NCBI RefSeq assembly: GCF_051622035.1 | Contig: NC_135359.1 | Location: 28,983,501 to 29,047,500, forward strand | Length of the DNA stretch: 64,000 nucleotides | Origin: Arctopsyche grandis | Lineage: Eukaryota > Arthropoda > Insecta > Trichoptera > Hydropsychidae | Reading direction: 5' to 3' | In this document: positions 25,201 through 36,421 of the stretch, one piece after another | Numbering within the stretch: position 1 is the stretch's first letter | Layout: each line of letters begins with the position of its first letter | Notes under the pieces: model-generated | What the model saw: only the letters and a program-made list of their open reading frames with translations | The model's database searches: none | Told to the model about the DNA's origin: nothing | Made by a program: the position numbers and the translations under genes

Positions 25201-25617
25201 CGTCATTCATTAGATATACATACATACACATGATACCTATAAACCTTAATATAACAAAAGTGAATGTTTCTAAAGCGTTATATTACACATATACGTATGT
25301 ATCAACGGAAGTGGCTTCTTTCCAATAAAAAGCCCCTGCACCTCTCACATTGATAATTTTACGCCCCGCACCGCTACAATAGATAATTATCAACCGATCC
25401 ACTATCAATAAACTTGAAGTTTGACTTGAAGCATGCAGAGCCTTCCAACTCATTTGATTTTATTTTTAGTTATAGTTTAAACGTTTTCCATTTGTTGGAA
25501 TTGATTCGGTTATCAATGATAACTTCCTAAACACATTGTTTTGATCAAAAGTGAATATATGTATGTCTGTACAAGGTTTTTAATTTTAATTTTTAAAGCC
25601 GATATTAACATATGTTA
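25201..25617. other. Unique AT-rich stretch
   Basis: Nothing recognised apart from short TACA/TATG runs. Confidence 0.4.
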
Positions 25618-26054
25618 TAGCCAGAAGTATGGCTCGGTGGTTGCGTTTATGTTTACCACCGACAGGTTACCAGGTTCGATCCCGTGCTAATCTTTAATAT
25701 TGCTAGTCATACTTAGATATTTGTGACTCCAAGTCGATCGTTTATTATCAGAGTTTGGCAATTTATCTGATTTCATTGTTGAAACTATTCCTCCATCAAA
25801 TTGGCAAAAACTGTCCTACCCACTATATCACAAATATCAGAATTTGATTTATATACATACAATAAGTAAAAAGTATAAATCCATAGATGTCTATGCATTA
25901 ATTAATTGTCAATTTCGTATTCTTCAGCCTATCGAAATATAGCGATTTATGTAATAAAAAAATGCTGTAATGCTTGTAATTCATTATCTATTGCGCATTG
26001 GGATCTACTAATTAGGCCTTCCTGGTATATATCTATGTAAAATAAATAAATAAA
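25618..26054 (+). mobile_element. tRNA-derived SINE 6
   Basis: The head TAGCCAGAAGTATGGCTCGG has box B CAGGTTCGATCCC. The body carries GACTCCAAGTCGATCGTTTA. The tail GCGCATTGGG...TTAGGCCTTCCTGG is followed by (AAATA)n. Confidence 0.85.
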
Positions 26055-26583
<529 letters not shown>

Positions 26584-26639
26584 TACATGTATACATATGT
26601 AATGTGTAATTTTCCCAATTGATGGTTCATTTTGACTAA

Positions 26640-27060
26640 TTGATTTCGGTTCGATCGTAGCTGTTGAGCTGTTATTGGCTCGAAGGTCGCTCATTCGGAT
26701 CCGGAAGTTGATATGCGTGCATACGCATGTGTACGATTTTCATTTGAATTACTACGTGTCGACCGTACTACCTGTGGAAAAGCCGGAAAATCGATAGTGT
26801 CCCGGCCGGCTGAGCACGTGGTGCGACACGACGCTCTCATACGTCCTTTTCGTGCCGATTTATCAAAGGACGTGTGCAAAGGACGCGCAGAACCCCTAGG
26901 GGAGGGTGTGCTACTTCCCAGAATCTGATTTCGGGAAAATTTCGTCCGCAGAAGCGAGGGTTTTCCGAGAAGTGGCGCGATTAACATCTTGAAAAGCGCC
27001 CACTCGCCACAACACTTTGAATACTATTATTCCATTCACGATTTGCACGATGTGTCGTAA
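26640..27060. other. GC-rich unique island
   Basis: Contains GTGGAAAAGCCGGAAAATCG and GTTTTCCGAG words like the islands at 24.6 and 29 kb. No coding frame is convincing. Possible regulatory DNA. Confidence 0.3.
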
Positions 27061-27297
27061 AAAATTCGGAGAAGCCAACACCCAACTTTCACACTTGCTT
27101 TATATATAATTCAAAATAGAAACAAATTAAATTTATTACAACTTATAGGAAAGTTTGAATTAAATAAAAAAAAATATCAATATGAAAAGTTGTAAGCATG
27201 TCCTTATAATTTTGCGTTTTCAATCTATATGACAGTACATATATTTGGCAATTATGTGACTATAACTTAATCAAATGTCTGTTTGTCTGTCTCGTAT

Positions 27298-27614
27298 GGT
27301 GACACGACAACTCGTTCACAGATTTTCCGTAAACCGAGGATGCGCTCCAGGCATTACGTATACGGCCATCTCTTTCTCACCCCGTCTGTTCACCAAGATC
27401 TCGTTTACTAAGCCATTACGTCTGCAGCCATCTCTTTCACAGACCGTCTGTTCACCGATAGCAGATGGTATGTGAAAGAGATGGCTGCATACGTAATGGC
27501 TTAGTAAACGAGATCTTGGTGAACAGACGGGGTGAAAAAGAGATGGCCGTATAAGTAATGCCTGGAGCGCATCCTCTGTTTACGGAAAATCTGTGAACGA
27601 GTTGTCAGGTAACC
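27298..27614. mobile_element. Palindromic MITE with 9-bp target duplication
   Basis: 317 bp. The ends are GGTGACACGACAACTCG and, on the complement, GGTTACCTGACAACTCG, and inverted-repeat arms extend to a centre near 27456. It is flanked by the exact duplication GTCTCGTAT (27289-27297 and 27615-27623) inside a Helitron-like repeat whose uninterrupted form is visible elsewhere in the window. A 9-bp duplication fits Mutator-like or Merlin-like elements; the choice is inference. Confidence 0.85.
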
Positions 27615-27854
27615 GTCTCGTATAGGCTTCTGAACCACTGAACCGATTACGATGGAACTTTCAGGATTTGTTGTATGCATGTCCGGGATGCTTACTGTGA
27701 AAAAAAACCTCTTAATAATAATATTCGTAATTACGATTTTATCGACGGGAAAGTTTGAAGAGCCATTGTGTAGTCAAGGAAATGTGTTTGTTGGTAACCA
27801 CGTTACCAGTTGGTTTATGACGATACGGCATTGAAGAGACAAAACCATTACTTG

Positions 27855-27904
27855 AAACGGGAACGGGAACGCAATGGGAATGAGAACAGGAACGGGAACG
27901 GGAA
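27855..27904. repeat. GGGAAC hexamer array
   Basis: Degenerate tandem hexamers within Helitron-like repeat B. The same array appears as CCCGTT near 35645-35705 and 56100-56160, with copy-number differences. Confidence 0.8.
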
Positions 27905-27954
27905 TTGCATGCCTTATTCTGGCATTGCAACGCATGCCGGGTTCGGCTAGCACA

Positions 27955-28534
27955 CTTATATATTTATGTATGTATCTGCATGTATTGCAAACTCCTTTTA
28001 AAGAATCGACCCATTGTGACATCAACGGGCAAAATACTAATAGTATACCAAATTTGGTAGCTTAAAATTTAAAAATTGAGATTTGCACAGCGAACAAACA
28101 AATAAACAATCATCTTAGATATTATTTTTTTATTACATACATCATATGTGCCATGACAGGAATTACCCCAAGGCCACAAATGGTTTAATTATTTTTGTAC
28201 ATAATATACAATAGAATTAGATTGAGACATCTATGGACAGTTAAAAAAAAATTTTGATACACAATTTGCGAGAAATGTGTTATGTAGGTAGCATTTTATA
28301 AGATTCAAAAAGTTCGAGATGCTAATAACTTGAATTTGCGAGAAACAGAAGTAGAGGATACCGTTTTATCGGATCCGTCACAACAATCAAGCTAAAAAAA
28401 TTGGAAAATTTTAACAGGAGACGGTCGATCTGTGTTTTTTTTTATTTTACTATCTCGCCAGCAGTGTATTTGGCCGATATTTGAACCAACGACCTCTCTA
28501 CTAGTATGGAATAGCTTATTAATGTGCGCGCGCA
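27955..28534. other. AT-rich stretch
   Basis: No gene. GCCAGCAGTGTATTTGGCCG near 28459 is weakly SINE-head-like. Confidence 0.35.
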
Positions 28535-28735
28535 GAATACGGGAGGAAAAGCATGTTCCTCTTGTTCCTGTTGTATCCTGCTCGCGCAAATTAAGTGAGT
28601 ATGTATGTGAGTATGTACCGTTTACCATGCACCATTTTTTTTTGATCTTTCGACTTAAGATCTTTTGATTTTCGATCTTTGCCTTTCGATATTTGTGTTG
28701 TCTGTAATTTAACATTCTGTCTCGTCACGTAGACC
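28535..28735 (+). mobile_element. Family D repeat, single arm (copy 2)
   Basis: Matches the right arm of palindrome 7682-8075 from GCGCGCGCAGAATACGGGAG to CGTCACGTAGACCCC. Only one arm is present, so this is a solo arm, or the non-palindromic parent of the foldback copy. Confidence 0.75.
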
Positions 28736-28919
28736 CCAATTTTTCACGTAAAATCATTTTAACGTGTACAAAGATACATACAATAAGGATTAACTTTACG
28801 AATATATTATAGGTATAATGTTTTCTTTATAATATTTAATACGGATAATCTTTATATAAAAAATACCTTTTGAAATAATTTCATATGGGTTCTATTCATT
28901 GGTGTTATCAAATCTTTAC

Positions 28920-29435
28920 ATCAGTGAGGGGTCGTTATCAATCAAAAATAGCGACCTTGAACAACAAAACACATATCCCGAGGGCGCAGAATAGGCCGGA
29001 AAACGTTATCAAATCACCTGTATCCCTGAGAAAAATGAGAATGATATAATATTACGAGACGAGACAAGGGTGAGCGATTCTCGGAAAACCGGAGCTTTCA
29101 TTATTACGGAAAACGGCAGAGATAGTACATAGAAGAGCGACCTTAAGATATGATACGCTTATATAAGTCCGGATGATTACATTTGGCATTTCGGAGATAG
29201 CCGGTCTTTGCCTGCCTCGTCTCACCCCTCCTACCCTTCTCGTTTTCCCCCACACTCACCCCCGGGAGGCCCAGGAATGGGGAAGTCTCCCCTCTCTCTT
29301 TACCGCGACCTGCACATATGGGAAAATCAATGTTTACAAGGCCGTTAGCTTTTCATTCATGAAAACCCGCCTTCTCTTCCTGAAACCCGTTAATTTTTCA
29401 CGCAACATTTTCCACTACATCTTGCGCCTGAACTG
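28920..29435. other. GC-rich unique island
   Basis: Includes GGAAAACGTTATC, GGAAAACCGGAG and a pyrimidine-rich tract at about 29210-29300. The frames at 29052-29436 overlap on both strands. Possible regulatory DNA. Confidence 0.3.
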
Positions 29436-29715
29436 AAAACTAATACATTTTATTTTTCCACAGAGTGAATTCGACTTCTATTTAAGTTAAATTTATATTT
29501 ATATTTAAATGTAAATATAAATGATTCCTAAATAGTTGTATGTAATCGACTGGTGGCTCTTTTTTATGGAAAAAACTTTTTAAAAATTGGGTCAGTGTTT
29601 TATAACACGAATATTATGCATTATTGAAATTAAATTACTTAATTATGAAACTTATAAATCCAGAAATTAATTATTTCAGTGTAGAATTAAGAATATTATA
29701 TTAACCTTTATACGT

Positions 29716-30170
29716 AACTAGTGTTGTGCCCGATGAATTAAATTTGAGTCGAAATTATCTGGAAAATGTCTTAAATAACTTTCCAGAATTATGACCAGTT
29801 CAATTTTGGGCTTAAAATTATAGATTAAACTGCAGACAAACGTATCAATTTCAATTTAATGTACTTATTAAATACTAGTGGTTTTGCCCGGCTTCGCTCG
29901 GTATTTGTAATATAAACCTAACTAATGATTAACTAACATGACTAATCTTATAGTAAACATATTATTAAATTTCTTCAGAAATTATATGTATACCAGAATC
30001 CGGCGCCTGCGCCCCCGGCGGCTTCAAAGCCTTCGGGCTGGGGGCGAATTTATTTGAATCGAAAAGAAAATATATCGTCATAAAAACTTACCTGTTTACA
30101 AAGTTCCCAACGAATGTTACATAATACATACATACGTACATATATACAAAGTCTCTTCCGAAATTATATA
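29716..30170 (-). mobile_element. Mosaic of Helitron-like 3' ends
   Basis: CTAGTGTTGTGCCCGATG (29719) and ACTAGTGGTTTTGCCCGGC (29874) read on the minus strand as hairpin-like sequence plus CTAG|T, the usual Helitron 3' end. Segments 29757-29860 and 29935-29975 reappear, reverse complemented, at 40104-40410. A GC-rich inverted motif (GCGCCCCCGGC ... GGGCTGGGGGCG) lies at 30007-30048. Confidence 0.5.
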
Positions 30171-30173
30171 TTA

Positions 30174-30615
30174 GACTAGTGTTGTATCCGATGAAATATC
30201 ATCGCATTGGTTATGGAATATTAAGCTATAAATTGATTAAAAAGAAAATTAAAAGAAATGTGTCGGTCCTGTGTTAGATCCGCGGTCGTATTTTTTTCAA
30301 ATACCTTTTAAATATATTTATATTTAATTGTTTAATACTAAAAAAAATGTTAAAATCTACATACTTACCTACATATTATATAAACAATATAAAACACCAA
30401 TAGAAAAATTAAACAATTAATTAAATAAATTTTCAATAGATGGCGCTAAATGCTCAGAGACTTTGGCAGCAAACAGTATATATAGAAGTTTTTTTTTATC
30501 TGTTATTATGTTCGTACGTTTTGTTGGCAGTGTTTTAGCTGTGACGTACATATATCGAATCGAAACCACTATTATAGTACGGCGAGCGTTATCACACACA
30601 CAGAATATTATATAT
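30174..30615 (-). mobile_element. Helitron-like repeat C (copy 1)
   Basis: On the minus strand it starts near ATTCTGTGTGTGTGATAACG and ends with hairpin GATGATATTTCATC, then GGATACAACACTAG|T. Collinear with 45862-46390 (+). Its start segment is also found at 53870-53950, 59645-59760 and 61490-61510. No Rep/helicase coding: non-autonomous. Confidence 0.6.
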
Positions 30616-31739
30616 ATTGTATGATTAATTGATATTTTTAGATTTAAATATTTTATCATTTGGAATAGTACTAAAAAATCGTACAAAAACATTGTTTTTA
30701 CATAAAAGTTTGGATTTAAAGGCTTACCGGTTACATTTGACGATATATTTTATATACTATTTAAAAAAAAATGATATTTAAATGCTTTAAACCTCACTTA
30801 AAAAAAAAACAATTGAAATACTTACTACGATTCATTATTGTAAGTTTAGTATACTTTTTATTAAATAAATGGACCAACTCTCTTGGTTCTGAGTATCAAT
30901 CATATACATATGTACATGTGTATATTTGTATATAAAATACATTATTTTATTTAATAAATAATTTTTTTATGGCGATCAAGTTGATTTATTTTAAATAACA
31001 AATAAAACAAAATTCTTTTCAATTTAATTTATTTTATGTACATAAAATATGAAAATACTACCATAAAATTCAACAAAAATAATTATCACAAATCTTAAAC
31101 ACGATTTCAATAAAAGAAACCACTAAAACAAAATAATAACGTATAAATATTGTTTAATAAAGCATCAGCGACTGCACCACAAATTTTCCAAACAAAATTC
31201 CAAACGTCGCATAGCACAGAGAGCGAAGTACATATGTAAACAGAATCGAATAATAAAATAAAATATTATTATTATTTCAATCACAATGTGCACTCAAAGT
31301 ATCGGAATGTCTCATCTAAATAAATATAAATAAATTACAATAATAAAATAAACTACAATTCAAAAGTATTTAAAGTGAATTCTATCGATAAAAGGCACTT
31401 GCATTGTGATATTTATAATTATTGTAATTTTGTGAGTATATAAGATGCAAATAAAAACGATTGCATCATCATCAACATATGTATTTCAAAACAGTTTCAA
31501 AATTCCAACATTTAGAACCTTTGGCTTTAATTAAAGTAGTTTTTAGGCTATTACTAATGCACCCAATATAAAATAACATTAAATATACATACATACATAC
31601 ATACATCAAACCGACAATTGGTCAAAGTAATATTAATATTTTACAATAACGAAAAAAAATCACACGAAAAATCAGCAAACCAATAAATAGCTATTTAGTC
31701 ATTTAAATCACAAAAATTCGAATTGTGGCGACATTTCGA
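30616..31739. other. Very AT-rich stretch
   Basis: No feature recognised besides (TACA)n near 31590. Confidence 0.45.
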
Positions 31740-31743
31740 TTAA

Positions 31744-32244
31744 CCCTTTGAGTGCTGACGTCTTTTCTGTTGAAAACAGTTCCAACTAGAATTATTTAGA
31801 AATTCAATAGAAAGCAAGTATAAAATTTTGAGTTAATCCAAACAAACCCTAGATTAACTAACGCCGAGGATTTTGAGTGTTATAAAGGTGTGTTTAGACT
31901 CTCTAATATATCTTGCAACAATATAAAATGAACCAAAGAAGTCTATAAATGAATGTATTTTTCCAAAACTAGTCCTATCTTTTTCATTGTTGTTAAAATG
32001 TAATGCTCACAATCTAAAATACTCAGCAATTAGGGATTTCCATCGAGAAATTCTTCTATGGTTACAAATTCAGAAATTTCGGTGTAAACCAGTCTTTACA
32101 AACATTGACACGGATTACACGACCCATGTTCAATGCATTTTTTTGCAATGCTACCTGAAAAGGCTTAGCGGGTAGTATTCTTGTTTATTTTTTACATTAT
32201 AAACTTGGCAAAACGCCAATCGGCGTTGGTCAGCATTCAAAGGG
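31744..32244. mobile_element. piggyBac-type MITE (copy 1)
   Basis: 501 bp flanked by TTAA (31740-31743 and 32245-32248). The terminal repeats are CCCTTTGAGTGCTGAC and, on the complement, CCCTTTGAATGCTGAC. The CCC start and TTAA duplication are the signature of piggyBac-group elements. No transposase. A related copy in the opposite orientation lies at 51903-52423. Element 1 ends 170 bp downstream of the TAPT1 stop codon. Confidence 0.85.
32184..32189 (-). terminator. Candidate poly(A) signal of the TAPT1 gene
   Basis: AATAAA on the minus strand, 226 nt past the TAPT1 stop, and the first canonical hexamer seen in that direction. It lies inside the piggyBac-type MITE, so the MITE may provide the 3' end. 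Confidence 0.35.
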
Positions 32245-32414
32245 TTAAACTTTCGAAATAATTATCGCATTGATTCGAGCAAAATATCAAAACCGAATTC
32301 TTCCAAACAAACTAACATGTTATACATATGTGTCACTATTTTTGTTCAATAATGAATTTGAATATGTTCGTTGGGGAATATCTTCTTTTTTCTCTACTAA
32401 TAGTGAATTAATTT

Positions 32415-35029
32415 CTAGCAGTCTTCTTGCATGTCATCGCCAGCGTTGACTAAATTTGGTTCGGATTCTGACCGTCTCTTAATGGGACACTCTTGCGAGA
32501 TCGGCTCGGTCACTATCGGATCAACAGGTGCACCGTTGCCTTTCAACTCTCTCCAAGCCTTTTCAATATCGGGAACACTACGGCTAACTTCGCCTATGGG
32601 ATCTTGAAGCTCTTCTGGCTGATCGAGAGGCTCACGTTTGATCTGCTTCACGTCAGACAACAACTCATCATTGAGACAGACTCCGTTCAAATCCACAGTA
32701 CTGTTTGAAAATATAGCTGCTGCGCCGGCATACGGTTCTTGCAACGGCACCTACAATACAAAGACAAAATGTCAACATAAATCAATCAAATCCATAAAGA
32801 ATACGAATCAAAAAGCATACATCATTTAAAATTTGTTTTGGTGGTACATTTTTAGTTGAATTCGCTTCAGGTTTAACAATCCAATCACCAGGTCGTGACG
32901 GACTCGTTGCTGAATCCCGACTGACGTAAATCTCTCTATAATATCAAATAAAATTCATCAAAATCAACACATTTAACATTATACAAATCAAAACGTTCAA
33001 TTTATACTTCTTCGGTGTTGCATTCGGACTGGTGATGGCATTTCTATCGCTCTGATGCTGAGTGATCAAATCGCAAGCCTTGCCGAGTATGACTATCGAG
33101 ACCAAAATACGAAGAGCCATCAAGCACAAGTAGCCGATGATAATCAACAGTATTGATGCAAAGCTGCAAAGTAGCACATTCATTAGAAAGATCATGCAAT
33201 TATTAATGCAAAATATAAAACGGAAAGAGTACCCGTCGATTTTCAAAGCTTGCACGATAACTCGGGTGATTACGACACCTAAAGGTAAAGGTATAAATCC
33301 CATTCGACGCGCCACTAAATCAGAATGATCTGAAAATGCATACTTTTGTCTGGTTTGAGCCATGTCGTACGCTAAGCTGACCGTATACTCTCTATAGACA
33401 CCGGAAGGTATTTCATTGAATCTAAAAATATGCAATTAATAACACTTTAAGATTATAATGAAAGCTTTAGTAAAATTTTTCATGTTTATTTTGATTACCG
33501 TGTTATAAAAGCGTGTTTGATCCAATCAATGATCACTTCAAATCCAAGCACCAGTATACAATCTGGAACGAGGACCCAAAACCTCTCTTCTTTCCATGAA
33601 TATTCTCTCATTGTTTGCAAAACGACAATAAATAACAGGACAAAGAGATTGAGACGTTCTCTGACATCACTACAAGATACTTGGAAAAGATTGTTCTTGT
33701 CGAATTTCTTAAATACACTACCTTTCAACTCAACAAACTGTAAAAAATATGAATTGTTTATTAAATTTTATATTCAATGATCAAAATACTACCGTATTAT
33801 ACTCACATTATTAGACATGACAATAATGAGCAACGATTTATTGTTCGAATTGAATGCAACGTTCAAAGTCGTAGCTTGAAAAAGCACTAGAAGACTATGA
33901 AAAACTGAATTCTAGTTAAGGAAACTACATTTTGGAATAATTGCTTTAAAATTAATACCATAGACACATCGCCACATATAATAAAAAGGATACAAACATA
34001 AACCAACGCAAATAGCAAATGTGGTATGACTCCTAAATGTTCCCTGCGACGATCTCTAGGTTCGGTAGCAGTCCAGAACAATGCGTCGATTGTATCTTGA
34101 CCGAACGCTGAGAATAGCCGATCCCCGACTTCCAACATATTGTAGAATATATACAACTTCATAACGCTTTGACTTTTAACTAAATGATACATCATATTAG
34201 TGTCTATGTAGCACATGAGAATGCTGCATATGATCAGTAAAAATCCTTTCAACAGATCGCACACCTCGGCCGGCTTCAAGATAAGCCTTCGCACATTTCC
34301 ACTTTGAAGCCTGTAAAACACAAATATAAGTTAAGTTTATCGTCTGTTATTAAACGAGGAATATTTATATATTTGTCTATGAAACTACTCTTACTATTCT
34401 TAAGTCTAAAGACGTCTATTCAAGAAGTAGTAATGCAGGAATGAATCCTATGATCTATCTGACTCATTATCGCATACAGAATGTTAAGATTTTTTATGCA
34501 TTTTAACATTTTGTATGCACTTATGTAATATATTTCGAGCGATGCAATGGACTCACCCGAAACATCTGACGACAGGTCTGCTCACTAGCGCCCAAAAGGC
34601 CATCAAAAATCTGATGGGTAAAAATGTGTATACGAATAGAAACGAGTCTGCGCATTGGAAAAATCCGTACGACATGAATTTTTCCAACTCTTGAGGAATT
34701 TTCATGAAAGAGTAAACTTTTTCTCGACGAGCTGAAAAGCGCTCCTCATCGTGCTCCAGAAAATAGCCTCTCGTCAGTTCGACTCCCAAAAACGCCAAAA
34801 GTGACGGATTTTTATCTGGAAAAATTGAAATGAAATTTGTTCAATATAGATGTTCCATATTGTATGCGAGCAATAATAAACGATATAGGTTGTAGGTTAT
34901 GTTGACACCTGTTTTCCGAGACGAGGCCGCATCGTCGGGGGGCTCCGGCAGGGGTGAGGCGGATTCCCCGTCATCGGAGCCGCAGCCCGACCGGAAGCGC
35001 AGCCGCTTGCCGCCCACCGGAACTGACAT
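32415..35029 (-). CDS. TAPT1: TAPT1-family transmembrane protein (nine exons)
   Basis: Modelled exons, 5' to 3': 35029-34909, 34815-34557, 34310-33994, 33904-33807, 33737-33499, 33421-33233, 33163-33008, 32935-32821 and 32750-32415. All introns are GT-AG and the frame stays open for about 609 aa. Diagnostic Tapt1 blocks are ELTRGYFLEH (residues 53-62), MMYHL..SQSVMKLYIFYNML, LFSAFGQDTIDALFWTATEP, QATTLNVAFNSNNKSLL, KGSVFKKFDKNNLFQ and VARRMGFIPLPL. Several hydrophobic segments predict a polytopic membrane protein; the C-terminal exon is hydrophilic and acidic. Family members act at the ER and the centrosome/ciliary base. The start is uncertain: an in-frame ATG at 35122 and an acceptor-like TTTTTCAG before 35140 allow a longer N-terminus or an upstream exon. 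The exon 3 donor at 33993 was chosen because it joins LVYV to FFHSLLVLFQATTLN without an insertion. Confidence 0.93.
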
Positions 35030-35605
35030 TCGGAATCCGCACACAGCCGACTGACAGTCAACTGACAGATGACACACGTCAACCGTGACGCAAGGACTCC
35101 GAGCGCTCAACAACACGGCCATAGCTCGTCGGCAAATTCCTGAAAAATGCGTATAAATTAATGACAACCAAAAGCATATTAGCCCTAACACTGTTTCTGA
35201 ATTTAATTTTTACATATTTGATATTCAGACGCTGCTATAGTTCCATAAAATAAATATAATATCGTATACATATATTTATAAAGAAAAGAGGGAACTCACA
35301 AAACTATCTCAATTCTAATTACATGACCTTTTCAACAATCTCCGTTCATGAAATAAAAAGCGTTTTAGCCACGATTGCCAAACATAAACAATTTCAGTAT
35401 AAAACTCTTGCGGAATATTTGATTATCAGTAATCAAATGAATAAATTGTTTTAGTTTATTCTCCATTAGAAATTTATTTATTTATTTTTGTAAAAATTTA
35501 CAGTTTGATTAATAACAAATAATAATAAAATATAATTATTAAAAAATTATCCGTCACTTGACAACAATATAACGACTAAAGCCACTTATATTATTATAAA
35601 CAACT

Positions 35606-35905
35606 AGCTGAACCCCAGCATGCGTTGCAATGCCACAATAACGCAAGCAATTCCCATTCCCGTTCACGTTCCCGTTCTCGTTCTTATTCTCGTTCCCGTT
35701 CCTATTTGTCGGAAAAACGAAAAAAAAAAAATTGGGTTGCAATGACACTCATTCCCGTTTTTCCCGTTTCCGTTCCCGTTTTTTTTTACAGTAATCTTCC
35801 CTGACATGTATACAACAAATCCTGAAAGTTCCATCGCAATCGCTTCAGTGACTTAGGAGCCTATTCGAGACACACACACACACACACACACAGACATTCA
35901 TTTTT
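35606..35905 (-). mobile_element. Helitron-like repeat B (copy 2)
   Basis: On the minus strand it runs from the (GT)n-expanded start near 35900 through GATGGAACTTTCAGGATTTG and a GGGAAC hexamer array to GCATTGCAACGCATGC and CTAG, followed by T. It is collinear with the copies at 27.3 and 56.1 kb. Confidence 0.65.
35870..35892. repeat. (CA)n microsatellite
   Basis: About eleven CA units, expanded inside the start of Helitron-like repeat B. Confidence 0.9.
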
Positions 35906-36339
35906 ATACATATATGTAGATAGATAGATATAACGCCTAAAGCCACTTCTATTATTCTCTGGTTCTAGTGCATATTGGGTCGTTGGCATAGTTATAATAA
36001 ACGGGAACTAAATGTTCGTCTTTATGTGTATGTATGCACATCATTGTGGTTAAATGGGCTTTAATTTACATCCACCTGTTTGTCAACTGTTGATTGGTTG
36101 AATTGTATAAAGTTGACTAGATATTTGTATGTAAATATGTGCTGGACAGGGAATATAGGAAAGTAGGATGAAAAATTCGAGCGCTTGCACCAAACCCCTC
36201 TGGACGTAGTATAGAAACGAGCCTCATTTTTAAATTTTATAATTTCTCATGGATCTTTTAAATACTGCAAGGATGTTTATTATTTTGTTAAATTTTAACA
36301 ATGTCAATTTAATTTTTAATCTGTAAATGAAAACTTGGG

Positions 36340-36421
36340 TAGAAAGTGTGAGATTTGCGAACGTGCGTGCGTTCGCGAACAGTCGGCATTGTCCGCCGTG
36401 GTCGTGCGTGACGTCTGCCGC
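36340..36421 (+). promoter_or_regulatory. Putative NRBF2 5' UTR / core promoter
   Basis: GC- and CG-rich DNA (GCGTGCGTTCGCGAAC, GTCGTGCGTGACGTC) immediately precedes the proposed NRBF2 ATG. A CRE-like TGACGTC lies at 36409-36415. The transcription start is not determinable. Confidence 0.4.

Larger units (their letters stand above)
27270..27954 (+). mobile_element. Helitron-like repeat B (copy 1), interrupted
   Basis: Homologous to 35606-35905 and 56074-56445 (both minus). Shared blocks are GATGGAACTTTCAGGATTTG, TTACTGTGAAAAAA and a hexameric GGGAAC array (27855-27904). It ends GCATTGCAACGCATGC, then GGGTTCGGCTAG: a short hairpin followed by CTAG, as expected for a Helitron 3' end. A palindromic MITE is inserted at 27298-27614. 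Confidence 0.6.
35030..36339. promoter_or_regulatory. Divergent intergenic region TAPT1 / NRBF2
   Basis: About 1.4 kb lies between the start codons of two divergently transcribed genes, so promoters for both should lie here. It contains Helitron-like repeat B (35606-35905) and a palindrome-E1 terminal motif at 36187. No TATA box can be assigned with confidence. Confidence 0.45.

Noticed and set aside
33911..33959. Alternative TAPT1 exon 3/4 junction (donor at 33958, acceptor before 33911)
   Set aside because: Also keeps frame, but inserts 14 residues into a conserved membrane block; the donor at 33993 with the acceptor before 33904 aligns without a gap.
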